NCBI RefSeq assembly: GCF_001610835.1
Contig: NZ_CP011270.1
Location: 8,369,256 to 8,433,255, forward strand
Reading direction: 5' to 3'
DNA from: Planctomyces sp. SH-PL14
GTDB taxonomy: Bacteria; Planctomycetota; Planctomycetia; Planctomycetales; Planctomycetaceae
Length of the DNA: 64,000 nucleotides
Shown: positions 35,690 to 44,293 of the stretch, piece by piece
Layout of the letters: every line of letters starts with the position of its first letter
How positions within the stretch are numbered: the stretch's first letter is position 1
The notes under the pieces: generated by a model
Seen by the model: the letters and a program-made list of their open reading frames with translations, nothing else
The model's database searches: none
Told to the model about the DNA's origin: nothing
Translations under genes and position numbers: made by a program

Positions 35690-36181
35690 ATGTCGCTTCA
35701 GCCGTTCCTTGCCAGCGAGCTCGCCCGTCTGAACGGACTGCAGAACGGGCTCCAGACCGTCCGGACCTCGGGCGCCGGCGGCGAGGTGCTGGAAATCGAT
35801 TTCACGGCGGTCGACTCCATGAGCTGCGCCTTCGAGGAACTCCGGCTCGAGATTCCGCGGCTGAAAACCCAGGGGTTCCCTGCCCTGCAGAAGTGGGCCC
35901 AGACGCTCTCGCAGCGGATCAGCTACCTGCTTGAGAACCTGGGGCCGCTGGAATTCGATCCGACGCTGGGGCAGGTCCTGATCCGCTCGGTCAAGCCGGA
36001 CCAGCTCCCTGACGGAACCCGGTACTACGAGATCATGCTCTCGGCCTCCGGAGCGGGATGCTTTTCCCTGAAGCGGTTCCGGACGGTTAAAGGGACGCCG
36101 GGACGCGATCCCGTGCCAATCCAGGTGACGCACGAGGTGCTCTACAAGCTCTGCGACGATCTGCTGGCGAGTGCTCCGTGA
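35690..36181 (+). CDS. Hypothetical protein (163 aa)
   Basis: From the ATG at 35690 the product has 163 residues, no signal peptide and no membrane segment. Its first half includes LEIDFTAVDSMSCAFEELRL and its second half YYEIMLSASGAGCFSLKRF and PIQVTHEVLYKLCDDLL. The steady codon pattern and good start position, together with a repeat family at its end, support a real gene. I do not recognise the family. The upstream ATG at 35657 would add 11 residues and has no better ribosome site. Confidence 0.7.
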   Translation: MSLQPFLASELARLNGLQNGLQTVRTSGAGGEVLEIDFTAVDSMSCAFEELRLEIPRLKTQGFPALQKWAQTLSQRISYLLENLGPLEFDPTLGQVLIRSVKPDQLPDGTRYYEIMLSASGAGCFSLKRFRTVKGTPGRDPVPIQVTHEVLYKLCDDLLASAP

Positions 36182-36189
36182 CGCCTTGA

Positions 36190-36295
36190 GTTAAACACAA
36201 AGACACCAAGAAGGCACAAAGTGCACGAAGGATTCCAGCCCTTGAGCCATCCCGTTGTGCTCTTGGTGCCTCCTTCGCGCCTTGGTGTTTAGCAA
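36190..36295. repeat. Palindromic intergenic repeat, CACCAAG family
   Basis: The left arm has AGTTAAACACAAAGACACCA and AGAAGGCAC. The right arm has GGTGCCTCCTTCGCGCCTTG and GTGTTTAGC. It lies between the convergent ends of the hypothetical protein and the CNNM/CBS gene. Confidence 0.85.
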
Positions 36296-36303
36296 CCCGC
36301 GGC

Positions 36304-37695
36304 CTATTGCGGAGGCGGCTCCGAACCGGCATCGGCCTCGACCGGCGGAGGAGGAGTCGGCTCGGGGATGCGGCTGAGCTGGACCTCCTGCACGAGGTTG
36401 CGGCGGACTTTTCGGACCAGGATCGAAATACCCCGGGACGAAAAGACCTCCCCCCCGTCGGCGGGGCGCTCCAGGTGGGCCCGGATCCAGTCGTTCAGCG
36501 TCGTCGTGGGCCGCGATCCCGCCGGCGGAGCGACGGGGTCGGTCAGGTCGATGCCGGTCGCCTCCCGCAGATGCCGCAGCGTCGTTCCGCCACCGACAAC
36601 CCAAGAGTTGCCGGCCGGGATGACGTGCCCCGGGAGACGGTCGAACTCGTCGTGGATCTCCCCGAGCAGCTCCTCGAGGATATCTTCCATGGTGATCATC
36701 CCCACGACTTCCCCGCGGGGATTGCGGACGAGGGCGATGTGCTGATGCTCGTGGATCAGCCGCTCCAGCACCGCCGCCATCGAGACGTCGGACTGGATGC
36801 TCGAGATCGGACGGAGAATCCCTTTGAGGGAGACCTCATGCGGCGACAGCCGGAGCGTCGCCACGATGTCCTTGAAGTTGGCGTAGCCGATGATCCCCTG
36901 CGGATCGTCCTTCCGCTCCGTCACCGGGAAGCGGGTATGCATATCGTGATGCGCGGCGATCAGGCAGTTGGCGATCGAATCATTGATCGACAGCATGCTG
37001 ATGTAGTCCGCCGGGAGCATGGCGGTCCGGACCGGCGTCTTGGAGAGCCGGACGGCATTCAGGATGATCCCTTCCTCGCGGACGCCGATCAGCCGCGACG
37101 TTCGGGCCAGCGAGGCGATCGCCCGCAGTTCCTGGAGGGCGACGTCGACCGGCTCGTCCGAGCTGCCGGCCCCTTTCCTCTTCCAGAGTTTCTCCCCCAG
37201 CTTGAGCAGCCCGGAAACGGAATTCTCGAAGGCCCACACGGCCGGCCAGGAGATGAGCGCGAACCACTCCATGAACGGCGAGAGGATCAGGCAGACCAGT
37301 TCCTTGTTGCGGAGCGCGAAGACCTTGGGGACGAGTTCGCCGAAGATGATGGTCACCACCGTCAGCGGGAGAACGATGACCGCCATGGAGGTAACCTGAG
37401 CCCAGCCATCGGAGAAGCCCAGGCTCCGAAAATAGGGTTCGAGGCTCTCTTCCGCCCCGGCGCCGCCGGTTGCAGCGGCGATCGTTCCGACCAGCGTGAT
37501 GCCGAGCTGAACGACGGCGAGGCTTCCCTCGATATTCCCCTTCATCCGCTGGGCCGCGGCGGCTCCTCGGCGATGTTCCTGGACGAGGGCTTCGAGGCGG
37601 GCGATGGAGATCGACGCAAGCGCGATCTCAAACGCGGCGAAGATGCTGTTGGCGCCGATCATCAGCGCCATGATCATCAACTCGAAACCCAGCAC
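36304..37695 (-). CDS. CNNM/CBS-domain membrane protein (CorC/hemolysin C family)
   Basis: The GTG at 37695, with GGGAG 7 nt upstream, is chosen. It gives 463 residues and starts just before the first membrane helix. The DUF21/CNNM membrane domain (about 1-180) has LMIGANSIFAAFEIALASIS and the later helices VTSMAVIVLPLTVVTIIFGE and FALISWPAVWAFENS. Two CBS domains follow (TAMLPADYISMLSINDS and GEVVGMITMEDILEELLGE), then a CorC_HlyC-type C-terminal domain. Homologues are implicated in Mg2+ or other cation export and homeostasis, and some bind adenine nucleotides through the CBS pair. The last 30 residues are Pro-rich. The 'hemolysin' name is historical. Confidence 0.9.
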   Translation of the reverse strand: MLGFELMIMALMIGANSIFAAFEIALASISIARLEALVQEHRRGAAAAQRMKGNIEGSLAVVQLGITLVGTIAAATGGAGAEESLEPYFRSLGFSDGWAQVTSMAVIVLPLTVVTIIFGELVPKVFALRNKELVCLILSPFMEWFALISWPAVWAFENSVSGLLKLGEKLWKRKGAGSSDEPVDVALQELRAIASLARTSRLIGVREEGIILNAVRLSKTPVRTAMLPADYISMLSINDSIANCLIAAHHDMHTRFPVTERKDDPQGIIGYANFKDIVATLRLSPHEVSLKGILRPISSIQSDVSMAAVLERLIHEHQHIALVRNPRGEVVGMITMEDILEELLGEIHDEFDRLPGHVIPAGNSWVVGGGTTLRHLREATGIDLTDPVAPPAGSRPTTTLNDWIRAHLERPADGGEVFSSRGISILVRKVRRNLVQEVQLSRIPEPTPPPPVEADAGSEPPPQ

Positions 37696-37884
37696 TGGCG
37701 GCTCCCGGAATCCGACCCCGTTCACGGGAATGCGGATCGCGGCGGGCACGGCCCCAGTCCTGTGAAACCCGGCGACGAATTCGCGGGTGCAGTCGTGCCG
37801 CAACGGTCGGGGATGCGGTACGCGAAGTCAAGCGGAAATCCGTCTGGTGGCTAGGATTCCGTTCGACAGCCATCTGCGCAGAGC

Positions 37885-38104
37885 CCCGCTTCCGGGAACC
37901 AGCGGTGAGCGTGCCTTCACCCCGCCCAGCTTGCTTTGGAATCCCCCCGGATTGGTGAGGGGGGCATCCGGCACGATGTCTGTGTTTGGACACGCACTTC
38001 TTCAGAGATCTCTCGACGGCCGGGCCTCCGGCGGGCAAGGGGCCAAAAGAACAACACAGGCCCCTTGCATCCCGCACCAGGGGTGGCCCCTTGGACCCCG
38101 GTGC
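37885..38104 (+). repeat. 330-bp intergenic element, copy 7 (right part only, forward)
   Basis: The copy begins with degraded core sequence around GGAACCAGCGGTGAG and continues intact through AGCTTGCTTTGGAATCC and the right hairpin. The right hairpin has the long loop version: GCAAGGGGCC followed by AAAAGAACAACACA and GGCCCCTTGC. The left end and left hairpin are missing. Its left side faces the start of the CNNM gene, unlike most copies. Confidence 0.85.
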
Positions 38105-38131
38105 AGACCACTCGTCAACAAATGCTCTCTC

Positions 38132-38878
38132 TCAGAGAGAACTTCCCGGACAACCGCAATCGACGTGCTGCAGGGCCATTTCACGCCGGATGATCTCCAG
38201 GTAGTGCGCGAGACGACGGGCCGAGTCGTCGAGAGCCCCGCCGAATGACCGCGCCTCGTCCAGATAGATCCGCGGCACCGGAAACTCCTCGATCACCATC
38301 CCGTGCCGAACGGCCTGGATCCACAGCTGCAGCGGCATCGCATAGCCCAGCTCCGTGATCTCAAACTTCCGCAGCGCCTCGACGCGGTACGCCTTAAAGC
38401 CGCAGAACGTGTCGGTCAGGTGCAGATCGAAGCAACGGTTGAGCTGCTTCGTGATCTCCATATTGATCCGGCGGCGGTCCTCCGGCGCGGCGTTGTCGCC
38501 GGCGAACTCCTGCAGGTACCGGCTTCCGGAGACAATGTCGACCGGCGCCTCCCGGTCGGCCGGGAAGATTCGGGCCGCCATCTCCGGAATCAGCTTCGGC
38601 TGGTGCTGGCCGTCACAGTCGATGGTGACGAGCACGTCATAGTCGTTGGCGATCGCGTAGTCAAAAGCGGTCCGCAGCGCGCCGCCGTAACCCTGGTTCG
38701 GCTCGTGCCGGATGACCTGAATCCCGTCCATCTCGGCCAGCAGAAGCGGCGTCCGGTCGGACGAACCGTCGTCCACCACCAGCACGTCCTGACTGTATTG
38801 CCGGACCTGGCCGAGGACCTCGATGAGGTGGGCCTCTTCGTTATAGACCGGGAGGGCTGTCAGAACTCGATAGGACAT
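38132..38878 (-). CDS. Family 2 glycosyltransferase (dolichyl-phosphate mannose synthase-like)
   Basis: From the ATG at 38878 it has 248 residues. It transfers a sugar from a nucleotide donor to a lipid carrier or other acceptor. The GT-A fold shows LTALPVYNEEAHLIEVLGQV, VLVVDDGSSDRTP, RHEPNQGYGGALRTAFDYA and the DxD-type motif DVLVTIDCDGQHQP. The third conserved region is VSGSRYLQEF. There is no C-terminal membrane segment, as in short DPM1-type enzymes. The specific acceptor is unknown. It lies downstream of the truncated repeat copy 7 with a 28-bp gap from its stop. Confidence 0.9.
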   Translation of the reverse strand: MSYRVLTALPVYNEEAHLIEVLGQVRQYSQDVLVVDDGSSDRTPLLLAEMDGIQVIRHEPNQGYGGALRTAFDYAIANDYDVLVTIDCDGQHQPKLIPEMAARIFPADREAPVDIVSGSRYLQEFAGDNAAPEDRRRINMEITKQLNRCFDLHLTDTFCGFKAYRVEALRKFEITELGYAMPLQLWIQAVRHGMVIEEFPVPRIYLDEARSFGGALDDSARRLAHYLEIIRREMALQHVDCGCPGSSL

Positions 38879-39114
38879 CGTGACTCGTCCTTGGGAGAGC
38901 AGAGCGCGATCGGGTGAGGCCATTCTAGGAGGGGCCTCCCGCGAATCAATTGGCGAGTTTTGACCGGCTTCGGAGATCGTGGGAACTGTCCGGTCGAGCC
39001 TGTCCGGTGGGTTGTGACGCGCGGCGCGGCATCTAAAATGGCAAACGTCACGGAACGTATTGAGATTGCGGGGTCGATCAGCCGCCGCGACTCACCAGAA
39101 CAGGAGCAGTCCAA

Positions 39115-39723
39115 ATGGCTTACACGCTTCCCGCCCTGCCGTACGCCTACAACGCGCTCGAGCCGCACATCGACGCGCGCACGATGGAAATCCATCACAC
39201 CAAGCACCATCAGGCCTACATCAACAACGTCAACAAGGCCCTTGAAGGGCACGCCGATCTGGCGGCCCTGCCGGTCGACGACCTGATGAAGAAGCTCTCC
39301 TCGGTTCCGGAAGCCATCCGGACCGTGGTCCGCAACAACGGCGGCGGGCACTCGAACCACACGCTGTTCTGGACCGTTCTGGCTCCGAACGCGGGCGGGG
39401 CTCCGAACGGCGCGGTCGCTTCGGCGATCGACGGAGCCTTCGGCAACTTCGACACGTTCAAGACCCAGTTCAACGACGCCGCCACGAAGCGGTTCGGGAG
39501 CGGCTGGGCCTGGCTGTCGGTCGACAAGGGGAAGCTGGTGGTCGAGAGCACGGCCAACCAGGACACGCCGCTGTCGGAAGGCCGGACTCCGATCCTCGGC
39601 CTCGACGTGTGGGAGCACGCGTACTACTTGAACTACCAGAACCGTCGTCCGGATTACATTACGGCGTTCTGGAACGTGGTGAACTGGGCCGAGGTCAACA
39701 AGCGCCTCGCCGCCGCCAAGTAA
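39115..39723 (+). CDS. sodA: Superoxide dismutase, Mn type
   Basis: The enzyme converts superoxide to oxygen and hydrogen peroxide in the cytoplasm. Its 202 residues have all four metal ligands: H27 (MEIHHTKHH), H82 ([11 protein letters not shown]), D164 and H168 ([14 protein letters not shown]). The second-sphere Gln in NQDTPL is in the Mn-type position, which favours Mn over Fe. The ribosome site AGGAG is 8 nt before the ATG. A terminator follows at 39740-39785. No signal peptide is present. Confidence 0.97.
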   Translation: MAYTLPALPYAYNALEPHIDARTMEIHHTKHHQAYINNVNKALEGHADLAALPVDDLMKKLSSVPEAIRTVVRNNGGGHSNHTLFWTVLAPNAGGAPNGAVASAIDGAFGNFDTFKTQFNDAATKRFGSGWAWLSVDKGKLVVESTANQDTPLSEGRTPILGLDVWEHAYYLNYQNRRPDYITAFWNVVNWAEVNKRLAAAK

Positions 39724-39739
39724 TCACGGATGAGGACGG

Positions 39740-39785
39740 TGTTCGAGCAAAGAGTCGAGACTCGCGTCTCCTTTTTGCTCGAACA
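39740..39785 (+). terminator. Intrinsic terminator of sodA
   Basis: Two nested structures are visible. An inner stem GAGAC/GTCTC is followed by CTTTTTG, and the outer words TGTTCGAGCAAA and TTTTTGCTCGAACA can pair across the whole unit. It lies 17 nt after the stop codon and before repeat copy 8. Confidence 0.85.
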
Positions 39786-39834
39786 GCTGGCCCGGCTGAT
39801 CGGCTTCCGATGCTGAATCGAGCGACGCTGGCCC

Positions 39835-40123
39835 ACCGGGTCCAGGGTCACCCTGGTGGGAAGTGCAGAGGGGCCTGTGTCGTTTTTTGGGGCCCTTTGC
39901 CCGCCGGAGGCCTGACCGTCGAGAGATGCCTGAAGGAGAACGTGTCCAAGCGCGGAGACCGTGCCGGATGCAGCCTCACCCACCCGCGGGGATTGCAAAG
40001 CAAGCGTCCTTGAGCGAGCGAGTCCTCAACGCTGGTACCACAAAGGGGACATCCGTTGTGTCCCACGGTTCCTCAGGGAAGTGCCTCTGGCGGCAAGGGG
40101 GTGAGACCCCCTTGACCCCAGCT
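39835..40123 (-). repeat. 330-bp intergenic element, copy 8 (left end truncated, reverse)
   Basis: Right end, right hairpin, core and left hairpin are present, but the conserved left end (TAGCTCAAACCCAAC and beyond) is missing. The right hairpin has the long loop version, here CCCCAAAAAACGACACAGGC in element orientation. It lies between sodA and the convergent L,D-transpeptidase-like gene. Confidence 0.88.
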
Positions 40124-40171
40124 GGCGAATGACCTCCTGGTGCGCATCGCACACCCGTCCGCCGGGACCGC

Positions 40172-41425
40172 TTATGGACGGATCACGACTTCCGAGCCGA
40201 TGCCGAGGAGATCGTACACCGCGGCGACGTCCGCTTCGCGAAGACGAATCCCTCCGTGTCCCTCGCTCTTCCCAACCAGCGACGCATCGGGCGTTCCATG
40301 AATCCCGAAGCCGTCCCCCAGGTCGAGCCAGTGCTCGCCAAGCGGGTTCTTCGGATCATCGTGCTCGACGACACTGTCGCGGCCGTAGTACGTCGGGTCG
40401 ACCAGCTTCTCTTTGACCGTCCGCTTGCCGCTCGGCGAGGGTCCATCCTGACCCAGACCGATCGGGAACACGGCGACAAAGTGCCCGTGAGCGTGGACCG
40501 TCAGCTCCAGGTCGCTGAGGTCGACGACGGCACAGAACGGCCCTTGAATCACCTTCAGCGTCTGACCGGGACGAATCCGTTCCGGCTGCGTGCGGTTGAG
40601 CTTGGCCAGGTATTGCCAGGGGACGTGATACCCCTTGGCGATCGTCTGCAGGACGTCCCCGGGCTGGACCTCGTAGGCGTCCATGTAGTGCTGGTCGCCG
40701 AGGAAGTAGATCCGGTGTGAGAGCGGCTTGAGCCGCGAGACCAGCTGCGGACGCAGCTCGGGACGCTTCCAGTAGAGCTTCGACAGCTCAGAGTTGGCAT
40801 CGACGTCGCGCCCGTCGCGGAGCAGAGCGTCGATCTCGGAGAAGTCGAAAGCCGGCTGTTCGGCGTTCTCGACCGTCTCGATCGAGGCGAGCGTCAGACC
40901 GTCCTGCTTGCGGCCCATCGCGGCGGCGGGCGTGACGATTTCGCTCGTGTCATCGAGCGGGTCGACGTTGGCGGTTTGAATGGCGCGGGGCGGGTGAGCT
41001 TCGTCCGTCGCGACGAATCCGATTCCGGACGACTGGAAGCTCGGAGCGGCGGTTGAGAACGGGTTTGAAGGGTCGGCAGCGGCGGGAGCGGGGAGCGGGC
41101 CGTGGACGAGGTCCTTTGTCAGGCTGACGACAGCGGCCGGGGCGTCGGCCGGCGGGGGAAGAATGGGATGCTCGGTCGCCGAGGAAGCCGGCTCCGACTG
41201 CCCGGCGAAGATTCCCTCGTCGGCCGGAAGGTCCAGCGTCGCGACCGCGGCGCTCGCGCCGAGATCGACTTCGTCCGCCTTATCGACGCGGGCGGTCGAG
41301 ACTCCCTTCGGCGACATGCCGGGAAGCACCTCGAGCTGCCAGGCGATCGTCAGGCCGACGCCGGAGAAGATGAAGAACCAGAATGGAAACGTGTGCCAGG
41401 GCTGCTTGACGGGGGCTCTGCGCAT
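40172..41425 (-). CDS. L,D-transpeptidase (YkuD)-like protein with LysM, lacking the active-site Cys
   Basis: This 417-residue protein has an N-terminal membrane anchor (FPFWFFIFSGVGLTIAWQL, about 13-31) and a long Ala/Pro-rich linker. A LysM-type domain follows (YEVQPGDVLQTIAKGYHVPW, 251-270, to GQTLKVIQGPF). A C-terminal YkuD fold (about 298-417) resembles enzymes that form 3-3 peptidoglycan cross-links. The histidine motif is HGTPD (376-380). Where YkuD enzymes read S-H-G-C-I-R, this protein reads G-H-G-G-I-R (389-394): the catalytic Cys is Gly392. The only Cys in the protein is C298, outside the motif. It could be a non-catalytic peptidoglycan binder or use another nucleophile. Confidence 0.88.
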   Translation of the reverse strand: MRRAPVKQPWHTFPFWFFIFSGVGLTIAWQLEVLPGMSPKGVSTARVDKADEVDLGASAAVATLDLPADEGIFAGQSEPASSATEHPILPPPADAPAAVVSLTKDLVHGPLPAPAAADPSNPFSTAAPSFQSSGIGFVATDEAHPPRAIQTANVDPLDDTSEIVTPAAAMGRKQDGLTLASIETVENAEQPAFDFSEIDALLRDGRDVDANSELSKLYWKRPELRPQLVSRLKPLSHRIYFLGDQHYMDAYEVQPGDVLQTIAKGYHVPWQYLAKLNRTQPERIRPGQTLKVIQGPFCAVVDLSDLELTVHAHGHFVAVFPIGLGQDGPSPSGKRTVKEKLVDPTYYGRDSVVEHDDPKNPLGEHWLDLGDGFGIHGTPDASLVGKSEGHGGIRLREADVAAVYDLLGIGSEVVIRP

Positions 41426-41447
41426 GGGACACCTTTGGGCCGGTGAG

Positions 41448-41666
41448 TTATCCGGCGGGCCGGGAATCGGCGGGAGAAGAGTCGGAAGGGGGCGGGGGTT
41501 CAGCCAGGAACGGGTCGGCCGGAATCGAGTAGTACGCTTCTTCGTTCATCGATTCCGTGCCGCGGTTCAGCTTCCAGAGGTTCTCAGGCTTCAACGCCGT
41601 GCAGCCGCCGCTCACAAGGAACAGGGGGGCGATCGCGGCGGCAACGAAGAGGCGGGAAAGAGCCAT
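41448..41666 (-). CDS. Small lipoprotein (72 aa)
   Basis: The signal peptide MALSRLFVAAAIAPLFLVSG ends in the lipobox region VSGGC, with Cys22 as the lipidated residue. The mature part has about 50 residues and a Pro/Ser-rich tail. It starts upstream of, and on the same strand as, the YkuD-like gene, with 22 bp between them, so the two are likely cotranscribed. Function unknown. It may help anchor or position the cell-wall protein. Confidence 0.75.
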   Translation of the reverse strand: MALSRLFVAAAIAPLFLVSGGCTALKPENLWKLNRGTESMNEEAYYSIPADPFLAEPPPPSDSSPADSRPAG

Positions 41667-42000
41667 AGGACGTTCTCGGCAGAACCAGTCGCTTCGCCGG
41701 GAGAGCGAAGTGGCGCCGGACCCTACTCACGCTGGAACGGGCGGAACAAGAGGAATCGCTCGATTGGCTGAGGAGAGTCCCCTGGGGCGACCCCGGAGCG
41801 GCAGATTCTGCGGGCAGGCCGCCGCCGGCTCCTCTTGTCACGCCTCTGGGCAATCTGAGCCGATGGCGCGGTCTGGCCGGTTCTTTCGAAAATCATTGAA
41901 GTTTTCAATCCGCAGTGCGCGCGGTGCCGATAGAGGTCGGAAGCAGGAGCATTGTCTCCCCGGTCGTCCCGCGGCCGGTTCCTGTTCCGGGACCCGTGCC

Positions 42001-44151
42001 GTGACGTCACCCCACAATCCCTTTCGCCCCGCTGCCCGCGTGATGCTCTTCAGCGCGGTCGTTTCGTTCGCGGCCGCCGGCGCCGCGGCGTTCCTGTGGA
42101 TGTCGCCCGGTCACGTCCCCGCCGGGGTCGCGGCCGGCAGCGTGAGCGAGCGAGTCCCGCCCCCGGCATTCGCTTTCGTCCCGCCATCCGCCAACGCCGG
42201 GAACCGCCCGGCGATCGACGGCCGCCGCCTCGCCGCCAACGACCCGCAGCCCGGGGTGTTCGGCGACGCCGCGGGAGGAGTTCACCCGCCGACGTTCCAG
42301 CGTCCGCTGCACTCTGCCGGACATCTCGACGATCACCCGACGGCCCACACGGACCACGCCCGCCCCGTTCCCGATCCGCAGCTCGCATTCGTCGAAGAAC
42401 CGACGGCGGCGGCCGGACGCACAGCAGACGTGGAGACTCGTCCGTTTCCGGGTCGGGAGAATGGGCCGGCTCCCGCAGAGCAATCCGCTTCCGCAACGCC
42501 TGCCTCCCGCGCGAAGCCGCCGGCGGTGGAAGACCGTTCCCATCCGCTCGTTCAGGTGATCGGTCTCGACTCCGACGGGTTGAAGACCGAGCTTCGCGAC
42601 CTGCGGCGGGCCTTCGACGACCTGAGCCGGGTCGAGGTGTCTGAACAGACCCGCGAGCTGAAGCGGATCCGCCGCCGCCTCGCCGAGCTCGAGACGGCTC
42701 CCGCCGTCGAGGGGCTTCGCGACTCGATTCGCGATCTTCAAACGGCCATGGCCGCGCAGCACGCCGAAACCGTGGCCCGGATCGAGGAACTCAAAGAACA
42801 AGCCAGCCTTCAGGCGGCGGTCTTGGAACAGCAACCGGCCGGACCGATCTCGGTCACACCCGGGTCGGCCTCCGAGACCTGGACGATTCACCTGGTCGAC
42901 GCCCGTTTGCCGACGGCGCTGCAGACGATCGCCACGCGGGCCGGGCTCAATGTCGTTTCTCCGCCCGACCTCGACGTTCCGGTCAACGCAACGCTGTCCG
43001 ACGTCACGGCGCAGGACGCGATCGCGTCTCTCGTGTCGGCGTACGGAAAGACGATCCGCCAGGAGGGACGATTCGTCCGGATCGAACCGGCGCCAGCTTT
43101 TCCGGTGGAACCGATGGACCTTCCGGCCCCCGCCGTTCCCCTCCCGGTGGAGCCTGCGGCCGTCCCTGAAGTCGTCGCCGCGCCGCTCTCGCTCATCACT
43201 CCGCCGGCCGCCGGAACGCCGGAACTTCGAACCCAGGTCTTCCGCCTGCGGCACTTCTCCCGCGCCGTGGCCGAGCCGATCGTCCGCACGATGCTCTCGC
43301 CGGACGGAGCGATCCTCGATTCGAGCGACGAGCTGAGCCTCGATCCCGCGATCCTGCGGACCTCCCTGATCGTCCGCGACGCGGAACCGACTCTCTCAGC
43401 CGTCGCGAAGTACCTCGCCGTCACCGATGTTCCGCGGACCGCCGTGGAGATCGAAGTCAAGGTTCTCAGCGTCGAGCTGCGGGACCGGGCCGAGCGCGGC
43501 GTGCGGCAGTCGCTGAACGATCTCATGGCCCAGACCAGTCCCAAGGCCCCTGTCTGCCCGAAGTGCGGACGGCGGCACACGCGAACGGAAATCCTCGGGC
43601 CGGAGTGCATCCTGGCCGAGCCGACCTGGTCGACGCGGGGCGAAGGTTGGGACCTCGCGCAGTTCCGCGGCCGGCCTTCCGACTTCGTGACCGCCTTCCA
43701 GACGACGCTGCCGATCGCCGAGCTCGCCGCCCCACGGATGCGGGTCGCCTCAGACTCCCAGGCCGTGCTACGGCTGCGGGACCTGATCCTCGAATCGCCG
43801 CGGAGCGACGTCGCGACGGTCGCCTTCGAGAACGCCGGAGACAGCGTCGACATCATTGCCAAGCCCCTGGACGACGAGCGGGTTGAGCTGGTGCTGAACT
43901 CCTCTGCAGTCCAGCAGGGAGGCGCGGCCTCTCACGCCGATGAATCGTCTCTCGCCCGCAAGGCGTCCGTCACCGTTCAGTCAGGATGCACCGTCGTCCT
44001 GGCGGGGGTCCGGATGGAATCGGCGTCCGCTCAGGTCGTCGCCGGCCATCCTGCTGCTCGAGCCTCGGCGAACAACGCCTCGCGCTCCCGCAAGGAAGTC
44101 GTGATCCTCGTCTGCCCGCGAATCGTCGAAGACCAGCCGGCGGCGAACTAG
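42001..44151 (+). CDS. Secretin-like protein with coiled coil and a CxxC motif
   Basis: The GTG at 42001 is chosen, giving 716 residues and a short N-terminus before the membrane or signal segment LFSAVVSFAAAGAAAFLW. The ATG at 43 nt later is also possible. A Pro/Ala-rich stretch is followed by a charged coiled coil (LKTELRDLRRAFDDL and RELKRIRRRLAELE). An STN-type domain follows (LPTALQTIATRAGLNVVSPP), then an N1-like repeat FRLRHFSRAVAEPIVRTML. The C-terminal part resembles the secretin core and ends with KEVVILVCPRIVED. In the middle, CPKC (519-522) followed by GRRH looks like half of a zinc ribbon, which is unusual for secretins. It is probably an outer-membrane channel or a diverged relative. 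No other secretion genes are adjacent. Confidence 0.7.
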   Translation: MTSPHNPFRPAARVMLFSAVVSFAAAGAAAFLWMSPGHVPAGVAAGSVSERVPPPAFAFVPPSANAGNRPAIDGRRLAANDPQPGVFGDAAGGVHPPTFQRPLHSAGHLDDHPTAHTDHARPVPDPQLAFVEEPTAAAGRTADVETRPFPGRENGPAPAEQSASATPASRAKPPAVEDRSHPLVQVIGLDSDGLKTELRDLRRAFDDLSRVEVSEQTRELKRIRRRLAELETAPAVEGLRDSIRDLQTAMAAQHAETVARIEELKEQASLQAAVLEQQPAGPISVTPGSASETWTIHLVDARLPTALQTIATRAGLNVVSPPDLDVPVNATLSDVTAQDAIASLVSAYGKTIRQEGRFVRIEPAPAFPVEPMDLPAPAVPLPVEPAAVPEVVAAPLSLITPPAAGTPELRTQVFRLRHFSRAVAEPIVRTMLSPDGAILDSSDELSLDPAILRTSLIVRDAEPTLSAVAKYLAVTDVPRTAVEIEVKVLSVELRDRAERGVRQSLNDLMAQTSPKAPVCPKCGRRHTRTEILGPECILAEPTWSTRGEGWDLAQFRGRPSDFVTAFQTTLPIAELAAPRMRVASDSQAVLRLRDLILESPRSDVATVAFENAGDSVDIIAKPLDDERVELVLNSSAVQQGGAASHADESSLARKASVTVQSGCTVVLAGVRMESASAQVVAGHPAARASANNASRSRKEVVILVCPRIVEDQPAAN

Positions 44152-44174
44152 CGCCTTACCGCGTTGAGAAATGC

Positions 44175-44278
44175 GTTAAACACCAAGACACAAAGGTTGC
44201 CCCAAGAGCACCAAGGTCGCCTCGCTGGTCGGGCTCCTTTGTGGTCTTTGTGCCTTCTTGGTGTCTTGGTGTTTAACT
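44175..44278. repeat. Palindromic intergenic repeat, CACCAAG family
   Basis: Left arm GTTAAACACCAAGACACAAA and right arm TTCTTGGTGTCTTGGTGTTT with the AAC end are inverted. It lies between the convergent ends of the secretin-like gene and the PSCyt1 gene. Confidence 0.88.
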
Positions 44279-44293
44279 CTTCTGGGCGACGCC

